Positions 1-8,336 of a stretch of DNA of 64,000 nucleotides are shown here, in pieces (within the stretch, counting starts at the first letter, position 1; each line of letters opens with the position of its first letter). A program made the translations under genes and the position numbers. This DNA comes from CAG-390 sp045543615 (lineage in GTDB: Bacteria > Bacillota > Clostridia > Oscillospirales > CAG-272), in the NCBI GenBank assembly GCA_045543615.1, contig JAZPXL010000041.1, positions 50,810-114,809 on the forward strand. The letters are read 5' to 3'. The notes beneath the pieces were generated by a model, which did no database searches, was not told the DNA's origin, and saw nothing but the letters and a program-made list of their open reading frames with translations.

Positions 1-178
1 TGCAGAGGAACGCCTCAACGGCGGAATACACCACCACGAAGACGATGATTATCATATAGGTCGGCACTTCTGAAATAAGGCTGAGCAGTATGCCGACAAG
101 GAGAAGTACAATTCCTGATATAGCAGAGATAAGCATTATATCAAATGTACTCAGATCGGTATTTTTCTGTTGTGCCAT
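1..178 (-). CDS. Partial membrane protein, probably the N-terminus of GdpP (c-di-AMP phosphodiesterase)
   Basis: Only the first 59 codons lie in the window; the gene continues past its left edge. Translation from the ATG at 178 gives a short polar N-terminus (MAQQKNTDLS) and two hydrophobic segments (about residues 15-34 and 39-55) that form a tight membrane hairpin. An AAAGGAG ribosome binding site lies just upstream. It follows the DUF2232 (YybS-like) gene by 12 bases, so the two are co-transcribed. In Firmicutes the gene after yybS is usually gdpP, whose N-terminus is a two-helix membrane anchor ahead of PAS, degenerate GGDEF and DHH domains. The GdpP identity is inferred from position and topology only; no catalytic domain is visible. 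Confidence 0.5.
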   Translation of the reverse strand, partial: MAQQKNTDLSTFDIMLISAISGIVLLLVGILLSLISEVPTYMIIIVFVVVYSAVEAFLC

Positions 179-190
179 CGGAAAGCTCCT

Positions 191-1309
191 TTACTTTTGA
201 ATGTTGGATTTGATTTTTTCTGCAATCTCAATAAACAAGGGCATAAGCGTGTACGCAATCGCCGTGCAGATGTAGAGCGGAAGCGCGAGCATAGGGAGAA
301 TAAACGTGAAAAATATAACTAAAACAGCCGAGACGACCACAGGACGCTGTGCGTTTTTAAAGACGAAGCGGGAGAGAAGCTCAACGGCTGTGCGAAAGCC
401 GATAAAAACAAGCGGCAGAAGCGTTGCAAAAATAATGTTGTATAAAACTGCACTGGCAAGATGGTTGCCCACCGACTCAAATATTACGAGAAAGAGAAAG
501 GATATTGCAACGACCGTGGCAGATATGGGTGTAAGAGAGAGGCGTGTGTTGTCTGTGGTGAGCACATCCTCCATACCCGACGAGCGCAAAACCGAAAGAA
601 GAAGCGAGTAGGCAAGGTATAAAACAGCCGAGGACGCAGCAAACACAAGCGAGGGCGAGGACTCAATTATAAGAGAGGAAAGCTCTACGGCAGAGTCACG
701 GTCAAAGGTGATGACGTCCCCGTTGGTGAAAAACTCGCAAAGAGTGGTGCGAAGAGAGTCGGCAAACGCGCCGACCCCCTCACCTATCAGGGCAAGGTGA
801 ATGACGAGAGCGGATGCCGCGACCAGGAGCACGAAAGAAGAGCCGACAGCAACGCACACTGAAAGTCGGGTGCGAAAAATAAGCAGGGCAATAATTGCTC
901 CGAGGGCAAAGGGCAGAAACGTCAGAAGAGCGAAGAGCGGTGAGCGAATGAGAGAAGCTATGGCAAAAGAGAGGACGGCTGTTATAAGCACGAATAGCTT
1001 TCTTGAGCCAAGCAGAAGATACGCCGACGAGGAGGTGCAGATGATAAATCCGACAAAAGCAGCACCGACCCCAAAGCCACCTCCAAGCCAAACACAAAGC
1101 AGAGCGGGAAGAACGATGGCGCAGAGAGGGAGCTTTTCACGAGTGATGAAAAAGATTATCACACAGAGGGTTGACAGCGCAATTCCCGAGAAGACGGGAG
1201 CGTCAAAAAACGGTAGCGCAAGAGAGCCGAGAGCGGATGCAAGAGAGAGAATGAGGGATAGATATTTGTTTGCAACAAAGCCCGAAGGCTGTCTCTCTCC
1301 TCCACTCAT
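191..1309 (-). CDS. DUF2232 (YybS-like) multi-pass membrane protein
   Basis: A 372-residue, very hydrophobic protein with about eight to nine membrane segments and no soluble domain. Residues 1-15 are polar and the C-terminus is basic (EKIKSNIQK). Family and topology fit DUF2232/YybS proteins, which are integral membrane proteins of unknown biochemical role usually encoded beside gdpP. The start at 1309 is chosen because GGAGGAG lies 4-10 bases upstream; a 14-residue upstream extension has no ribosome binding site. A promoter at 1378-1406 precedes it, and the probable gdpP follows. The family call rests on topology and context rather than on a diagnostic motif, so it is moderate. Confidence 0.6.
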   Translation of the reverse strand: MSGGERQPSGFVANKYLSLILSLASALGSLALPFFDAPVFSGIALSTLCVIIFFITREKLPLCAIVLPALLCVWLGGGFGVGAAFVGFIICTSSSAYLLLGSRKLFVLITAVLSFAIASLIRSPLFALLTFLPFALGAIIALLIFRTRLSVCVAVGSSFVLLVAASALVIHLALIGEGVGAFADSLRTTLCEFFTNGDVITFDRDSAVELSSLIIESSPSLVFAASSAVLYLAYSLLLSVLRSSGMEDVLTTDNTRLSLTPISATVVAISFLFLVIFESVGNHLASAVLYNIIFATLLPLVFIGFRTAVELLSRFVFKNAQRPVVVSAVLVIFFTFILPMLALPLYICTAIAYTLMPLFIEIAEKIKSNIQK

Positions 1310-1377
1310 AATACTCCTCCACCCAAAGATCGCAAAGCGACAATTACCCAATTATAATTATTATATTGCATTATAAT

Positions 1378-1406
1378 ATTGTATCATATTTTTTTATGTT
1401 TGTAAA
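1378..1406 (-). promoter_or_regulatory. Sigma-A promoter of the DUF2232 operon
   Basis: Read on the minus strand, TTTACA (1401-1406), 17 bases, then TACAAT (1378-1383). It lies about 70 bases upstream of the DUF2232 start, in an AT-rich stretch. Confidence 0.7.
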
Positions 1407-1510
1407 TAGAAAAATGATGAAAAGCCCGTGTTTTTTAAGCATTGGTAGCAACTGACGAAAGAAAAATGAGAAAAAAGAGCGAGAAAGAAGAAAAAAGTTT
1501 CGCAAAGCTA

Positions 1511-1539
1511 TTGCATTTTATATAAAACTGTGTTATAAT
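1511..1539 (+). promoter_or_regulatory. Sigma-A promoter of the rimP-nusA-infB operon
   Basis: TTGCAT (1511-1516), 17-base spacer, TATAAT (1534-1539). It starts a leader of roughly 80 bases ahead of rimP. The region between it and the divergent promoter at 1378-1406 holds no gene. Confidence 0.75.
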
Positions 1540-1564
1540 GTGTTATGGAAGTATAAGACAAAAT

Positions 1565-1596
1565 GAGAGTGGGCGAATGTCCACTCTCAATTTTTC
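1565..1596 (+). terminator. Leader hairpin followed by a T-run (possible attenuator) upstream of rimP
   Basis: TGAGAGTGG (1565-1573) pairs with CCACTCTCA (1582-1590) around an 8-base loop and is followed by ATTTTT. This is an intrinsic-terminator shape located between the promoter and the first gene of the operon, so it could attenuate expression of nusA and infB. Regulation is inferred; the hairpin itself is seen. Confidence 0.55.
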
Positions 1597-1623
1597 GAAA
1601 AAACATTTTAGGAAAAGACGAAA

Positions 1624-2127
1624 ATGAAGAAGGATTTGAGCGGCGTAGCCGCAAGAGTATATCCCTTGATTGAAAATGCAGTCAGGGAGTGTGGAGTTGA
1701 GATCTGGGACGTTGAGTTTGTCAAGGAGGGTGCTGATCGCATCCTGCGCATCACAATCGACACCGATCGTGAGGGTGGCATCAGCATTGTGGATTGCGAA
1801 AACGTCAATCGTGCAGTTGATCCGATTCTTGACGAGGAAGACCCCATCGACTCCTCATATTTTCTCCAGGTTTCATCTCCGGGAATTGAGAGGGAGATAA
1901 CTCTTCCGTGGCATATAACTGCCTGTGCGGGTGAGAGAGTTGAGGTCAAGCTCTTTGCTCCCGTCGACGGAACACGCAAGCTTGACGGAATACTTGTCGG
2001 CTTTGAGGGAGACGAAACAGATCCCTCGCACCCCGTGCTTGTCGATATAGGCGAGCGTGTGGTCTCCCTGCCCTACGATTCCATCTCAAAGATGAGAACC
2101 GTGTTCGATTTCGACAGTCTTGATTGA
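1624..2127 (+). CDS. rimP: Ribosome maturation factor RimP
   Basis: A 167-residue protein matching RimP, which assists 30S subunit maturation in the cytosol. The N-terminal half has the typical alpha/beta pattern, with ENAVRECGVEIWDVEFVKEG and then ITIDTDREGGISIVDCENVNR. The conserved SSPGIEREI segment sits near residue 84, and the C-terminal part is an SH3-like barrel. Length is close to the usual 150-160 residues. It is the first gene of the operon that continues with nusA, as in most Firmicutes, and lies downstream of a possible attenuator. Confidence 0.95.
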   Translation: MKKDLSGVAARVYPLIENAVRECGVEIWDVEFVKEGADRILRITIDTDREGGISIVDCENVNRAVDPILDEEDPIDSSYFLQVSSPGIEREITLPWHITACAGERVEVKLFAPVDGTRKLDGILVGFEGDETDPSHPVLVDIGERVVSLPYDSISKMRTVFDFDSLD

Positions 2128-2214
2128 CGGTCGGCGCAAACAGACAATAAGCATACCCCAAAACACTAAAAAGAAAACAAAAAGAAAAGGCGATTTGGAA
2201 AGGACAATAATGCA

Positions 2215-3243
2215 ATGAACTCAGAATTCTTTGCGGCTCTTGACGAGCTTGAGCAGAAGCGTGGTATATCAAAGGCATATATGCTTGAAAAGATTGAGGC
2301 AGCTTTGGTTGCCGCTTATAAAAAGGAATACGGAAGCGAGGCAGGCGTTCGCATCGTTATCGATGAGAAAAAGAAGGACGTCCGTGTTTACCGTCAAAAG
2401 CAGGTTGTTGCAGAGGTAACAGACCCCGAAACACAGATCTCTCTTGAAGAGGCTCGTACACATAACAAGCGTATGACTGTTGGCAAGATCCTTGAGCTTG
2501 AGGTAAAGCCCAAGAACTTCCGTCGTCTCTCTGCAGGTGCTGCACGCTCCGTGATCATTCAGGCTATCAGAGAAGCTGAGAGAAAGCTTGCTCAAGAGGC
2601 TTATGAGAGCAAGAAAGAAGAGATCATCACCGTAACCGTGTCGAAGATCGACGAGGAAACGGGCGATGTTATCATATTCACAGGCACAGGCAACGCCCGT
2701 CTTCGCCAAAGCGAGCAGATTCCCGGCGAGGAGTACATCATCGGTCAGAAGCTCAAGATTTACATTTCCGAGGTCAACCGTGAGGCGAGAGGCCCACTGA
2801 TTACGATCTCAAGAGCACACCCCGGTCTTGTCCGTTGTATGTTCGAGCTTGAAGTACCCGAAATCAAGGAGGGTACGGTAGTAATAAAGGGCATTGCAAG
2901 AGAAGCAGGCTCAAGAACGAAGATTGCAGTTATGTCCACCGATCCCAACGTAGATCCCGTAGGAACTTGCGTTGGAACGAGAGGAATGAGAATTGCCACT
3001 ATTCTTGAGGAGCTTGGCGGCGAGAAGGTCGATATCGTCAAGTACAGCGAGACACCCGAGGAATATATCGCAGCAGCACTTGCGCCTGCAACCGTTGAGA
3101 GTGTAACGATGACGGGCGAGAGATCGGCTTATGTTGTAGTAAAGCCCGATCAGCTCTCACTTGCAATAGGCAGAGCAGGACAGAACGCTCGCCTTGCAGC
3201 AAGACTTACGGGCTGTAAGATAGATATCAAGCCCGAGCCTTAA
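2215..3243 (+). CDS. nusA: Transcription termination/antitermination factor NusA
   Basis: A 342-residue NusA of the short Firmicutes type. Domain order is an N-terminal RNA-polymerase-binding domain (about 1-125), an S1 domain (about 135-200), and KH1 and KH2 (about 230-342). The KH signature loops are visible as GTRGMRI and GRAGQNARLAARL. It lacks the extra C-terminal acidic repeats of enterobacterial NusA. It modulates pausing, termination and rRNA antitermination by binding RNA polymerase and nascent RNA. It lies 87 bases after rimP and 17 bases before the YlxR gene. Because its own operon leader carries a terminator-like hairpin, autoregulation is plausible. Confidence 0.96.
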   Translation: MNSEFFAALDELEQKRGISKAYMLEKIEAALVAAYKKEYGSEAGVRIVIDEKKKDVRVYRQKQVVAEVTDPETQISLEEARTHNKRMTVGKILELEVKPKNFRRLSAGAARSVIIQAIREAERKLAQEAYESKKEEIITVTVSKIDEETGDVIIFTGTGNARLRQSEQIPGEEYIIGQKLKIYISEVNREARGPLITISRAHPGLVRCMFELEVPEIKEGTVVIKGIAREAGSRTKIAVMSTDPNVDPVGTCVGTRGMRIATILEELGGEKVDIVKYSETPEEYIAAALAPATVESVTMTGERSAYVVVKPDQLSLAIGRAGQNARLAARLTGCKIDIKPEP

Positions 3244-3260
3244 GGCTATGGAGGATCGGA

Positions 3261-3551
3261 ATGGCAAAGGTAAGCGCACAGGCACAAAAGCCAAAGAAAA
3301 TTCCGATGCGCCAATGTCTTGGCTGTGGTGAGCACAAGCCCAAGGGCGAGCTTGTTCGCATACTTCGCACCCCCGAGGGAGAAATTTTGCTCGATGTGAC
3401 GGGCAAGAAGTCGGGCAGAGGTGCTTATGTGTGCAAAAGCGCAGCCTGTATAAAAAAGTTGCGCAAAAACAAGCGTGCTGATGCAAATCTTGAGGTAACG
3501 ATTCCCGACGAGGTCTGGGATGATATCGAGAGAACGCTTGGCGAGGAATGA
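3261..3551 (+). CDS. rnpM: YlxR/RnpM family RNA-binding protein (DUF448)
   Basis: A 96-residue basic protein with the family hallmark PMRQCLGCGEHKPKGELVRI near residue 14 and the GRGAYVCKSAACI segment. Members bind RNA; the Bacillus subtilis protein was described as a modulator of RNase P (RnpM). The position between nusA and the L7Ae-like gene is the standard one. The stop codon is 4 bases before the next start, so translation is probably coupled. Confidence 0.9.
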   Translation: MAKVSAQAQKPKKIPMRQCLGCGEHKPKGELVRILRTPEGEILLDVTGKKSGRGAYVCKSAACIKKLRKNKRADANLEVTIPDEVWDDIERTLGEE

Positions 3552-3555
3552 CGGT

Positions 3556-3912
3556 ATGGGCAACACACCAAAGGACAGATTTCTCGGTATGTCGGGACTT
3601 GCACGCAGAGCGGGCAAGCTTGTGATGGGCACGCAGAACGTCTGCGATGCGCTCAGTGCAAGACGGGCCGTGCTTGTAGTGATGGCAAGTGGCATCTCGG
3701 CGGCAACACAGAAGAGACTTTGTGATCGCACAAGCTACTACGGAATAAAGCTTATAAAAGTCCCGGTAAGTGCCCTTGAAATTGGGGCGGCACTCGGGCG
3801 AACGATGGAGGTGGCGGCGTTTGCGCTGACCGACAAGCAAATGGCAGATGCCGTTGAAGATAAGGCTATGAGCCTATGTGAGTATTTACAAAGCGAAACT
3901 GAAGAAAAATAA
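3556..3912 (+). CDS. L7Ae-family ribosomal protein (YlxQ-like)
   Basis: A 118-residue protein of the L7Ae/L30e/Gadd45 fold that binds kink-turn RNA. Visible features are LGMSGLARRAGKLVMGTQNV near the N-terminus, the VVMASGISAATQKRLCD core strand-helix, and a C-terminal helical end. The start at 3556 is favoured over an overlapping upstream one because GAGG lies 9 bases before it. It sits in the usual slot between the YlxR gene and infB. The exact RNA partner is unknown. Confidence 0.88.
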   Translation: MGNTPKDRFLGMSGLARRAGKLVMGTQNVCDALSARRAVLVVMASGISAATQKRLCDRTSYYGIKLIKVPVSALEIGAALGRTMEVAAFALTDKQMADAVEDKAMSLCEYLQSETEEK

Positions 3913-3995
3913 GAAAAGAAAAAGAATACTCCAAAAACAAACGCAAGCAAATAAATTTTTGATATTTTGTATCCGTAAGGAGGATGACAGATAAT

Positions 3996-6710
3996 ATGGC
4001 AGTCAGCTCACAGTTTAAGGTGAATCAGTTGGCAAAGGACCTGCAGATGAAGAGCAAGGATCTTATAGATCTGCTTACAGCGGCAGGAATTGAAGCCAAA
4101 ACACAAAAATCTCTCGAAACATTCGAGCTTGATGTAATGTGGGAAGCTCTCACACAGGCGCATCAGATAGTTGGCATCGAGGATTATATCGACGGAGTGA
4201 CCTCTATCCCCTCCTTGCGCAAGAAGGCAAGCTCTGCTCCCGTGGCAGAAAAGCCTGCCTCTGCACCCACAGCCGAGGAGAAGAAGGAAGAGAGCGCACC
4301 TGCCTTAGTGGTCGAAGAAAAGAAAGAAGAGAGCGCACCTGCTCCCGCAGAGCCCTCAAAGCCTGTGGCACAGACTCCTGCAGCAGCTCCCCGTGAGAAG
4401 CAGAATGTTGCACGAAGCGCAGGCGAGAGATTTGAATCTCGTATGAGTGCGTCTACCGAGAGAAGCCGTCAGGAGAAAAAGGGTAGCGACAGAGGTTCAT
4501 CAAAGCCCTCGCAGAGAGGCTCAAGACCCGGAATTGAAATGCGCTCACCCACAAGACCTGAGGGCGAGAGAGAGGTTGTAACGGTTACACAAAGCTCAAA
4601 GCGTGTAGTTGATACAAGAGGAACGGCGTCGAGCGTTGACCTCTCGAAGTATGACGACACACTTGATGCATTCATCCCCGATGACGTAAGAGACACAAGA
4701 GGCGGAAGCCAGAAGGTCAAGAAGGCGTCGGGCGCACAGGGTACGGATAAGGAAGGCGGACGCACAGGCGGTAAGTCTTCAGGTGGAAAGTCCTCCTCTC
4801 AGGGCAGAGACGGTGGTCGTGACGGACAGAGAGACGGTGGCCGTGATGGTCAGAGAGGCTCGCAGAGAGACACAAGAGGCAATCAGCCACAGGGCAAAAA
4901 TGGTGGAAAGGGCAAGAAGGGCGCAGCAGCAGCTGCACCTGCCCCGGTACCACAGAAGAAGCAGACAGTGCACGCAACTATTCCCGATGAGATCACGGTT
5001 GGCGATTTCGCCGCAAGGATCAAGGTTACATCGGGCGAGGTCATAAAGAAGCTCTTTATGATGGGTATGATGGTTACTGTAAACCAGACAATAGATTTTG
5101 ACACAGCATTCCTCGTAGCAGAGGAGCTTGGTGCTGAGGTTACCAAGGAGGTAGTTGTCAGCATCGAGGACAGACTCTTTGATGAGGCAGAGGACGATAG
5201 CGAAAGCCTTGTTGAGCGTGCTCCCGTAGTATGCGTAATGGGACACGTTGACCACGGTAAGACCTCGCTTCTTGACGCCATCAGAAACACCCGTGTAACA
5301 TCGGGCGAGGCAGGTGGTATCACACAGCACATCGGTGCATACCGAGTAAAGATCAATGGCAAGGAAATCACATTCCTTGATACGCCCGGTCACGAAGCGT
5401 TCACAGCTATGCGTGCAAGAGGCGCACAGGCAACGGATATTGCAATCCTCGTTGTAGCTGCAGATGACGGAATTATGCCACAGACAGTTGAGGCTATAAA
5501 TCACGCAAAGGCGGCAGGCGTTGAGATCATCGTTGCGATCAACAAGATGGATAAGCCGACAGCAAACCCCGACGCTATCAAGCAGGAGCTGACAAAGTAC
5601 GAGCTCGTTCCTGAGGAATGGGGTGGAGATGTAATGTGCATCCCCGTATCAGCTCTCAAGCATCAGGGTATTGACGATCTTCTTGAAGCAGTTCTGCTCA
5701 TCGCAGAGGTTAAGGAATACCGTGCAAATCCCCATCGCAGAGCAAAGGGTATCGTCATCGAGTCAAAGCTCGACCGTGGCCGTGGCCCTGTTGCAACGGT
5801 TCTTATCCAGAACGGTACACTTCGTGCAGGTGACATCGTTATCGCAGGAACAGCCGTTGGCCGTGTAAGAGCGATGACTGACCACACAGGCAGAACCGTA
5901 AAGGTAGCTCCCCCCTCAATGCCCGTTGAGATCACAGGACTTGCAGACCTGCCCAGCGCAGGTGACGAGTTCAACGCCGTTGTCGATGAGAGAATGGCAC
6001 GTGAGCTTGCAGATCGCCGTCGCGAGCAGGCGAAGGAGGAGACGTTCAGAGCAAACGCAAGAACAAACCTCAACGACCTGTTTGCACAGATCCAAGAGGG
6101 TGTCAAGGAGCTCAATATCATCATCAAGGCAGACGTTGGTGGATCTGCAGAGGCAGTTCGTCAGTCACTTGAAAAGCTCTCCAATGAAGAGGTCAAGGTA
6201 CGAGTTATTCACGCAGCAGCAGGAGGTATCACCGAGGGTGACGTAATGTTCGCAGCAGCGTCCAACGCAATCATTGTTGGCTTTAACGTTCGTCCTGACC
6301 GTACAGCTCTTGAGTCTGCCGAGAGACAGGGCGTTGACATCCGTACACACCGTGTAATTTACGAGTGCATCGACGAGGTCAGCGCAGCTATGAAGGGTAT
6401 GCTTGCTCCCAAGTTCAAGGAGAAGCTGCTCGGTCACGCAGAGGTACGTCAGCTTATTCACGTTCCGAACGTCGGCTTCATCGCAGGCTCGTACATTCAG
6501 GACGGCAAGATTACAAGAAGCGCACAGATTCGTGTTCTCCGTGACGGCATTGTTGTTTACGAGGACAGAATTTCCTCCCTTCGCAGATTCAAGGATGACG
6601 TCCGTGAGGTTGCACAGGGATATGAGTGTGGTATCGCACTCGATAAGTTTAACGATCTCAAGACAGGCGACATCCTTGAGGCATTCGTTATGGAAGAGAT
6701 CGAACAATAA
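3996..6710 (+). CDS. infB: Translation initiation factor IF-2
   Basis: A 904-residue IF-2, a GTPase that brings fMet-tRNA to the 30S subunit and promotes subunit joining. The order is a small N-terminal IF2N domain (VNQLAKDLQMKSKDLIDLL), a long low-complexity linker (about 75-320), a second IF2N domain, the G domain, domain II, and the C-terminal fMet-tRNA-binding domains. G-motifs are GHVDHGKT (about residue 414), DTPGHEAFT, NKMDKP and SALKHQG. The linker is rich in Gly, Arg, Gln and Asp, with repeated DGGRDGQR units, and is probably disordered. The start at 3996 sits 12 bases after AAGGAGG; an ATG overlapping that site was rejected. Unusually, rbfA does not follow but lies at 49210. Confidence 0.97.
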   Translation: MAVSSQFKVNQLAKDLQMKSKDLIDLLTAAGIEAKTQKSLETFELDVMWEALTQAHQIVGIEDYIDGVTSIPSLRKKASSAPVAEKPASAPTAEEKKEESAPALVVEEKKEESAPAPAEPSKPVAQTPAAAPREKQNVARSAGERFESRMSASTERSRQEKKGSDRGSSKPSQRGSRPGIEMRSPTRPEGEREVVTVTQSSKRVVDTRGTASSVDLSKYDDTLDAFIPDDVRDTRGGSQKVKKASGAQGTDKEGGRTGGKSSGGKSSSQGRDGGRDGQRDGGRDGQRGSQRDTRGNQPQGKNGGKGKKGAAAAAPAPVPQKKQTVHATIPDEITVGDFAARIKVTSGEVIKKLFMMGMMVTVNQTIDFDTAFLVAEELGAEVTKEVVVSIEDRLFDEAEDDSESLVERAPVVCVMGHVDHGKTSLLDAIRNTRVTSGEAGGITQHIGAYRVKINGKEITFLDTPGHEAFTAMRARGAQATDIAILVVAADDGIMPQTVEAINHAKAAGVEIIVAINKMDKPTANPDAIKQELTKYELVPEEWGGDVMCIPVSALKHQGIDDLLEAVLLIAEVKEYRANPHRRAKGIVIESKLDRGRGPVATVLIQNGTLRAGDIVIAGTAVGRVRAMTDHTGRTVKVAPPSMPVEITGLADLPSAGDEFNAVVDERMARELADRRREQAKEETFRANARTNLNDLFAQIQEGVKELNIIIKADVGGSAEAVRQSLEKLSNEEVKVRVIHAAAGGITEGDVMFAAASNAIIVGFNVRPDRTALESAERQGVDIRTHRVIYECIDEVSAAMKGMLAPKFKEKLLGHAEVRQLIHVPNVGFIAGSYIQDGKITRSAQIRVLRDGIVVYEDRISSLRRFKDDVREVAQGYECGIALDKFNDLKTGDILEAFVMEEIEQ

Positions 6711-6712
6711 GA

Positions 6713-6741
6713 AAAAGAGGTTGGGTTTCCCAACCTCTTTT
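6713..6741 (+). terminator. Intrinsic terminator after infB
   Basis: AAAAGAGGTTGGG (6713-6725) pairs with CCCAACCTCTTTT (6729-6741) across a TTT loop and ends in a T-run. It closes the nusA operon immediately after the infB stop codon. Confidence 0.93.
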
Positions 6742-6880
6742 TAGTTTAAATAGGTAATTTATTTGTATATATTGCGCAAATATCGGCAAATAAAGGCAAA
6801 AAACACAGGCGAAATTAACAAAAAGAAAAGTGCAGATTTGGTAAAAACAACGAAATGACTTAGCCTGACGGAGAGAGGTG

Positions 6881-6909
6881 TTGACAAGAAAAAATGGGTG
6901 TGTTATAAT
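6881..6909 (+). promoter_or_regulatory. Perfect-consensus sigma-A promoter of the first secreted-protein gene
   Basis: TTGACA (6881-6886), 17 bases, TATAAT (6904-6909). The exact consensus implies strong transcription unless it is repressed. Two copies of GCAGATATTCT follow at 6920 and 6941. Confidence 0.9.
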
Positions 6910-6919
6910 ACTAATAATA

Positions 6920-6953
6920 GCAGATATTCTACTGATTATGGCAGATATTCTGC
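6920..6953 (+). repeat. Direct repeats GCAGATATTCT, 21 bp apart, at the transcription start
   Basis: GCAGATATTCT occurs at 6920-6930 and again at 6941-6951; the second copy extends into GCAGA-TAT-TCTGC, a perfect inverted repeat. The 21-bp period is two helical turns, placing both copies on one face of the DNA just downstream of the -10 box. This suits a repressor site or an RNA element in the 5' leader. Function is inferred. Confidence 0.5.
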
Positions 6954-6978
6954 AAAAATATAAAGAGGAGAATTTATT

Positions 6979-8157
6979 ATGAAAAAGACACTTGTTGCAC
7001 TGTTTTTGGTTGCAATGATGGTTCTCACAATGATCCCCGTAGGCGCAGCAAAGATCGCTGACGGAACAATGATTTATTATGAGGACTTTGAGGGTATGGC
7101 AAATACCACATCGACAGACGCTACCACAGCGGCTCTCGGTTGGAGAGTTCTCGATTCCACAGAGGCCTATAAGGACAATACTGCAATCTGGAAGATTGAG
7201 GATGGCAGACTTAAGGTTCACAACTACACAGACGAAGCATTCGACGCTGACCCCATCAGTGGTGGTCAGGACTCCTATATGCTCATTCTTGAGAGTGACG
7301 ATATGTGGGAGGTTACACTTGATAACGATTTCACAATCCAGTGGGATATGCAGCTGGTAAGCTCAGGTGACGTCAGCCGTTACATTGTTCTTGTTACACA
7401 TTACAATGCAATGTCAGCAGCGTCCTACGCATCCTTCCACTTCCGTATGAAGGGTTACGCAGACTTCCAGTACCACTTCGGAAACACCTGGTATCGTTTC
7501 GACGACAAGAGCAACGAGGGTCTTTACGCATCCGATACAGATGATACAGACTCCACACCTTCTATCTACAAGAAGCTGACAGGCAACGACATCGACACCT
7601 CCAAGAGAGTTTGTGCCGGCATGAACGTAAGAATTCGTATGCAGTGCCCCGAGGCTAAGGGACTTGATGTTTACGGCCCGACAGTTTATATGCAGAACCT
7701 CGACAATGGTGGCGAGATGATCAAGGTTACCGAGGCAGTTCCGGAAGGCCCTGCATCCGACTACTATGACAAGGAAATCTTTGGTGGATACGGCGTTGCT
7801 ATCAAGGCCGGTGGCACAATTAACGGTTGGGTAGATAATATTGCTATCTGGACAGGTTTCGGAGATATGCCCGTTAACACCGATGTTACATACGAAGCTC
7901 CTGAGTATGTAGAGACAACAGAAGCTCCCACAACCAAGGAAGAGACCACAAAGGCTCCTGAGGATGACGCAACAAAGGCTCCCGCAGATGATGCAACAAA
8001 TGCTCCTGCAGACGATGCAACAAACGCTCCCACAGATGATGCTACTGCAAGCATCAACGATGGCGACAGCGACGGTGGTTGCGCATCCGTTGCAGCAGCA
8101 GGTATAGCTCTCGTAGCTATTCTTGGCACAGCTTTGGTTCTTGGTAAGAAGCACTAA
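6979..8157 (+). CDS. Secreted, C-terminally membrane-anchored protein with GGC-type tail (paralogue 1)
   Basis: A 392-residue exported protein of unknown function. It has a signal peptide (residues 1-24, MKKTLVALFLVAMMVLTMIP), then a single beta-rich domain beginning YYEDFEGM and ending GWVDNIAIWTGFGD, which resembles a concanavalin/LamG-like sandwich. A Thr/Ala/Pro/Asp linker with four 8-residue units of the form TxAPxDDA follows. The C-terminus is SDGGCASVAAAG, a hydrophobic helix and a basic end (GKKH). A Gly-Gly-Cys before a terminal helix resembles MYXO-CTERM/Synerg-CTERM-type sorting signals rather than LPXTG. The next gene encodes a clear paralogue. Strong promoter, good ribosome binding site (AAAGAGGAG). 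Role at the cell surface is inferred. Confidence 0.85.
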   Translation: MKKTLVALFLVAMMVLTMIPVGAAKIADGTMIYYEDFEGMANTTSTDATTAALGWRVLDSTEAYKDNTAIWKIEDGRLKVHNYTDEAFDADPISGGQDSYMLILESDDMWEVTLDNDFTIQWDMQLVSSGDVSRYIVLVTHYNAMSAASYASFHFRMKGYADFQYHFGNTWYRFDDKSNEGLYASDTDDTDSTPSIYKKLTGNDIDTSKRVCAGMNVRIRMQCPEAKGLDVYGPTVYMQNLDNGGEMIKVTEAVPEGPASDYYDKEIFGGYGVAIKAGGTINGWVDNIAIWTGFGDMPVNTDVTYEAPEYVETTEAPTTKEETTKAPEDDATKAPADDATNAPADDATNAPTDDATASINDGDSDGGCASVAAAGIALVAILGTALVLGKKH

Positions 8158-8172
8158 GACATAATAAAACAT

Positions 8173-8324
8173 AAGGGCTCACCTTTCGGTCTGCACTTGT
8201 TTTGGAAATATTCCGTTTCCGCCTGCGGAACGCAGTTGCTTAAACTGCGAGGAATATTTCGGAACGGCGTAAATTGAATTTCACTTTACCGCTAACTGTG
8301 CACGCCGTTGGGTGAGCCCTTTTT
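8173..8324 (+). other. Multi-helix structured element ending in a terminator, between the two paralogues
   Basis: About 150 bases with nested perfect complementarity. The outer stem AAGGGCTCACC (8173-8183) pairs with GGTGAGCCCTT (8311-8321) and is followed by T's, so it can terminate transcription. Inside are GAAATATTCC (8205-8214) with GGAATATTTC (8251-8260), which encloses two smaller hairpins (GCGGAAC at 8225-8231 with its partner, and CGCAGTT 8231-8237 with AACTGCG 8243-8249). A further stem is AACGGCGT (8263-8270) with ACGCCGTT (8302-8309). A plain terminator needs none of these inner arms. It may be a structured RNA, or a small palindromic mobile unit that supplies a terminator. Confidence 0.6.
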
Positions 8325-8336
8325 GCACAGTTTTTG

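Noticed and set aside
801..1376. A 191-codon plus-strand frame opposite the DUF2232 gene
   Set aside because: Highly basic and hydrophilic complement of a hydrophobic membrane gene, with no ribosome binding site.
4779..5504. A 241-codon frame opposite infB
   Set aside because: It mirrors infB codons, is rich in Cys and Tyr, and has no recognisable domain or start signal.
8173..8324. Insertion sequence or MITE
   Set aside because: No transposase and no target-site duplication at its ends; the 3' arm works as a terminator. Kept only as a structured element.
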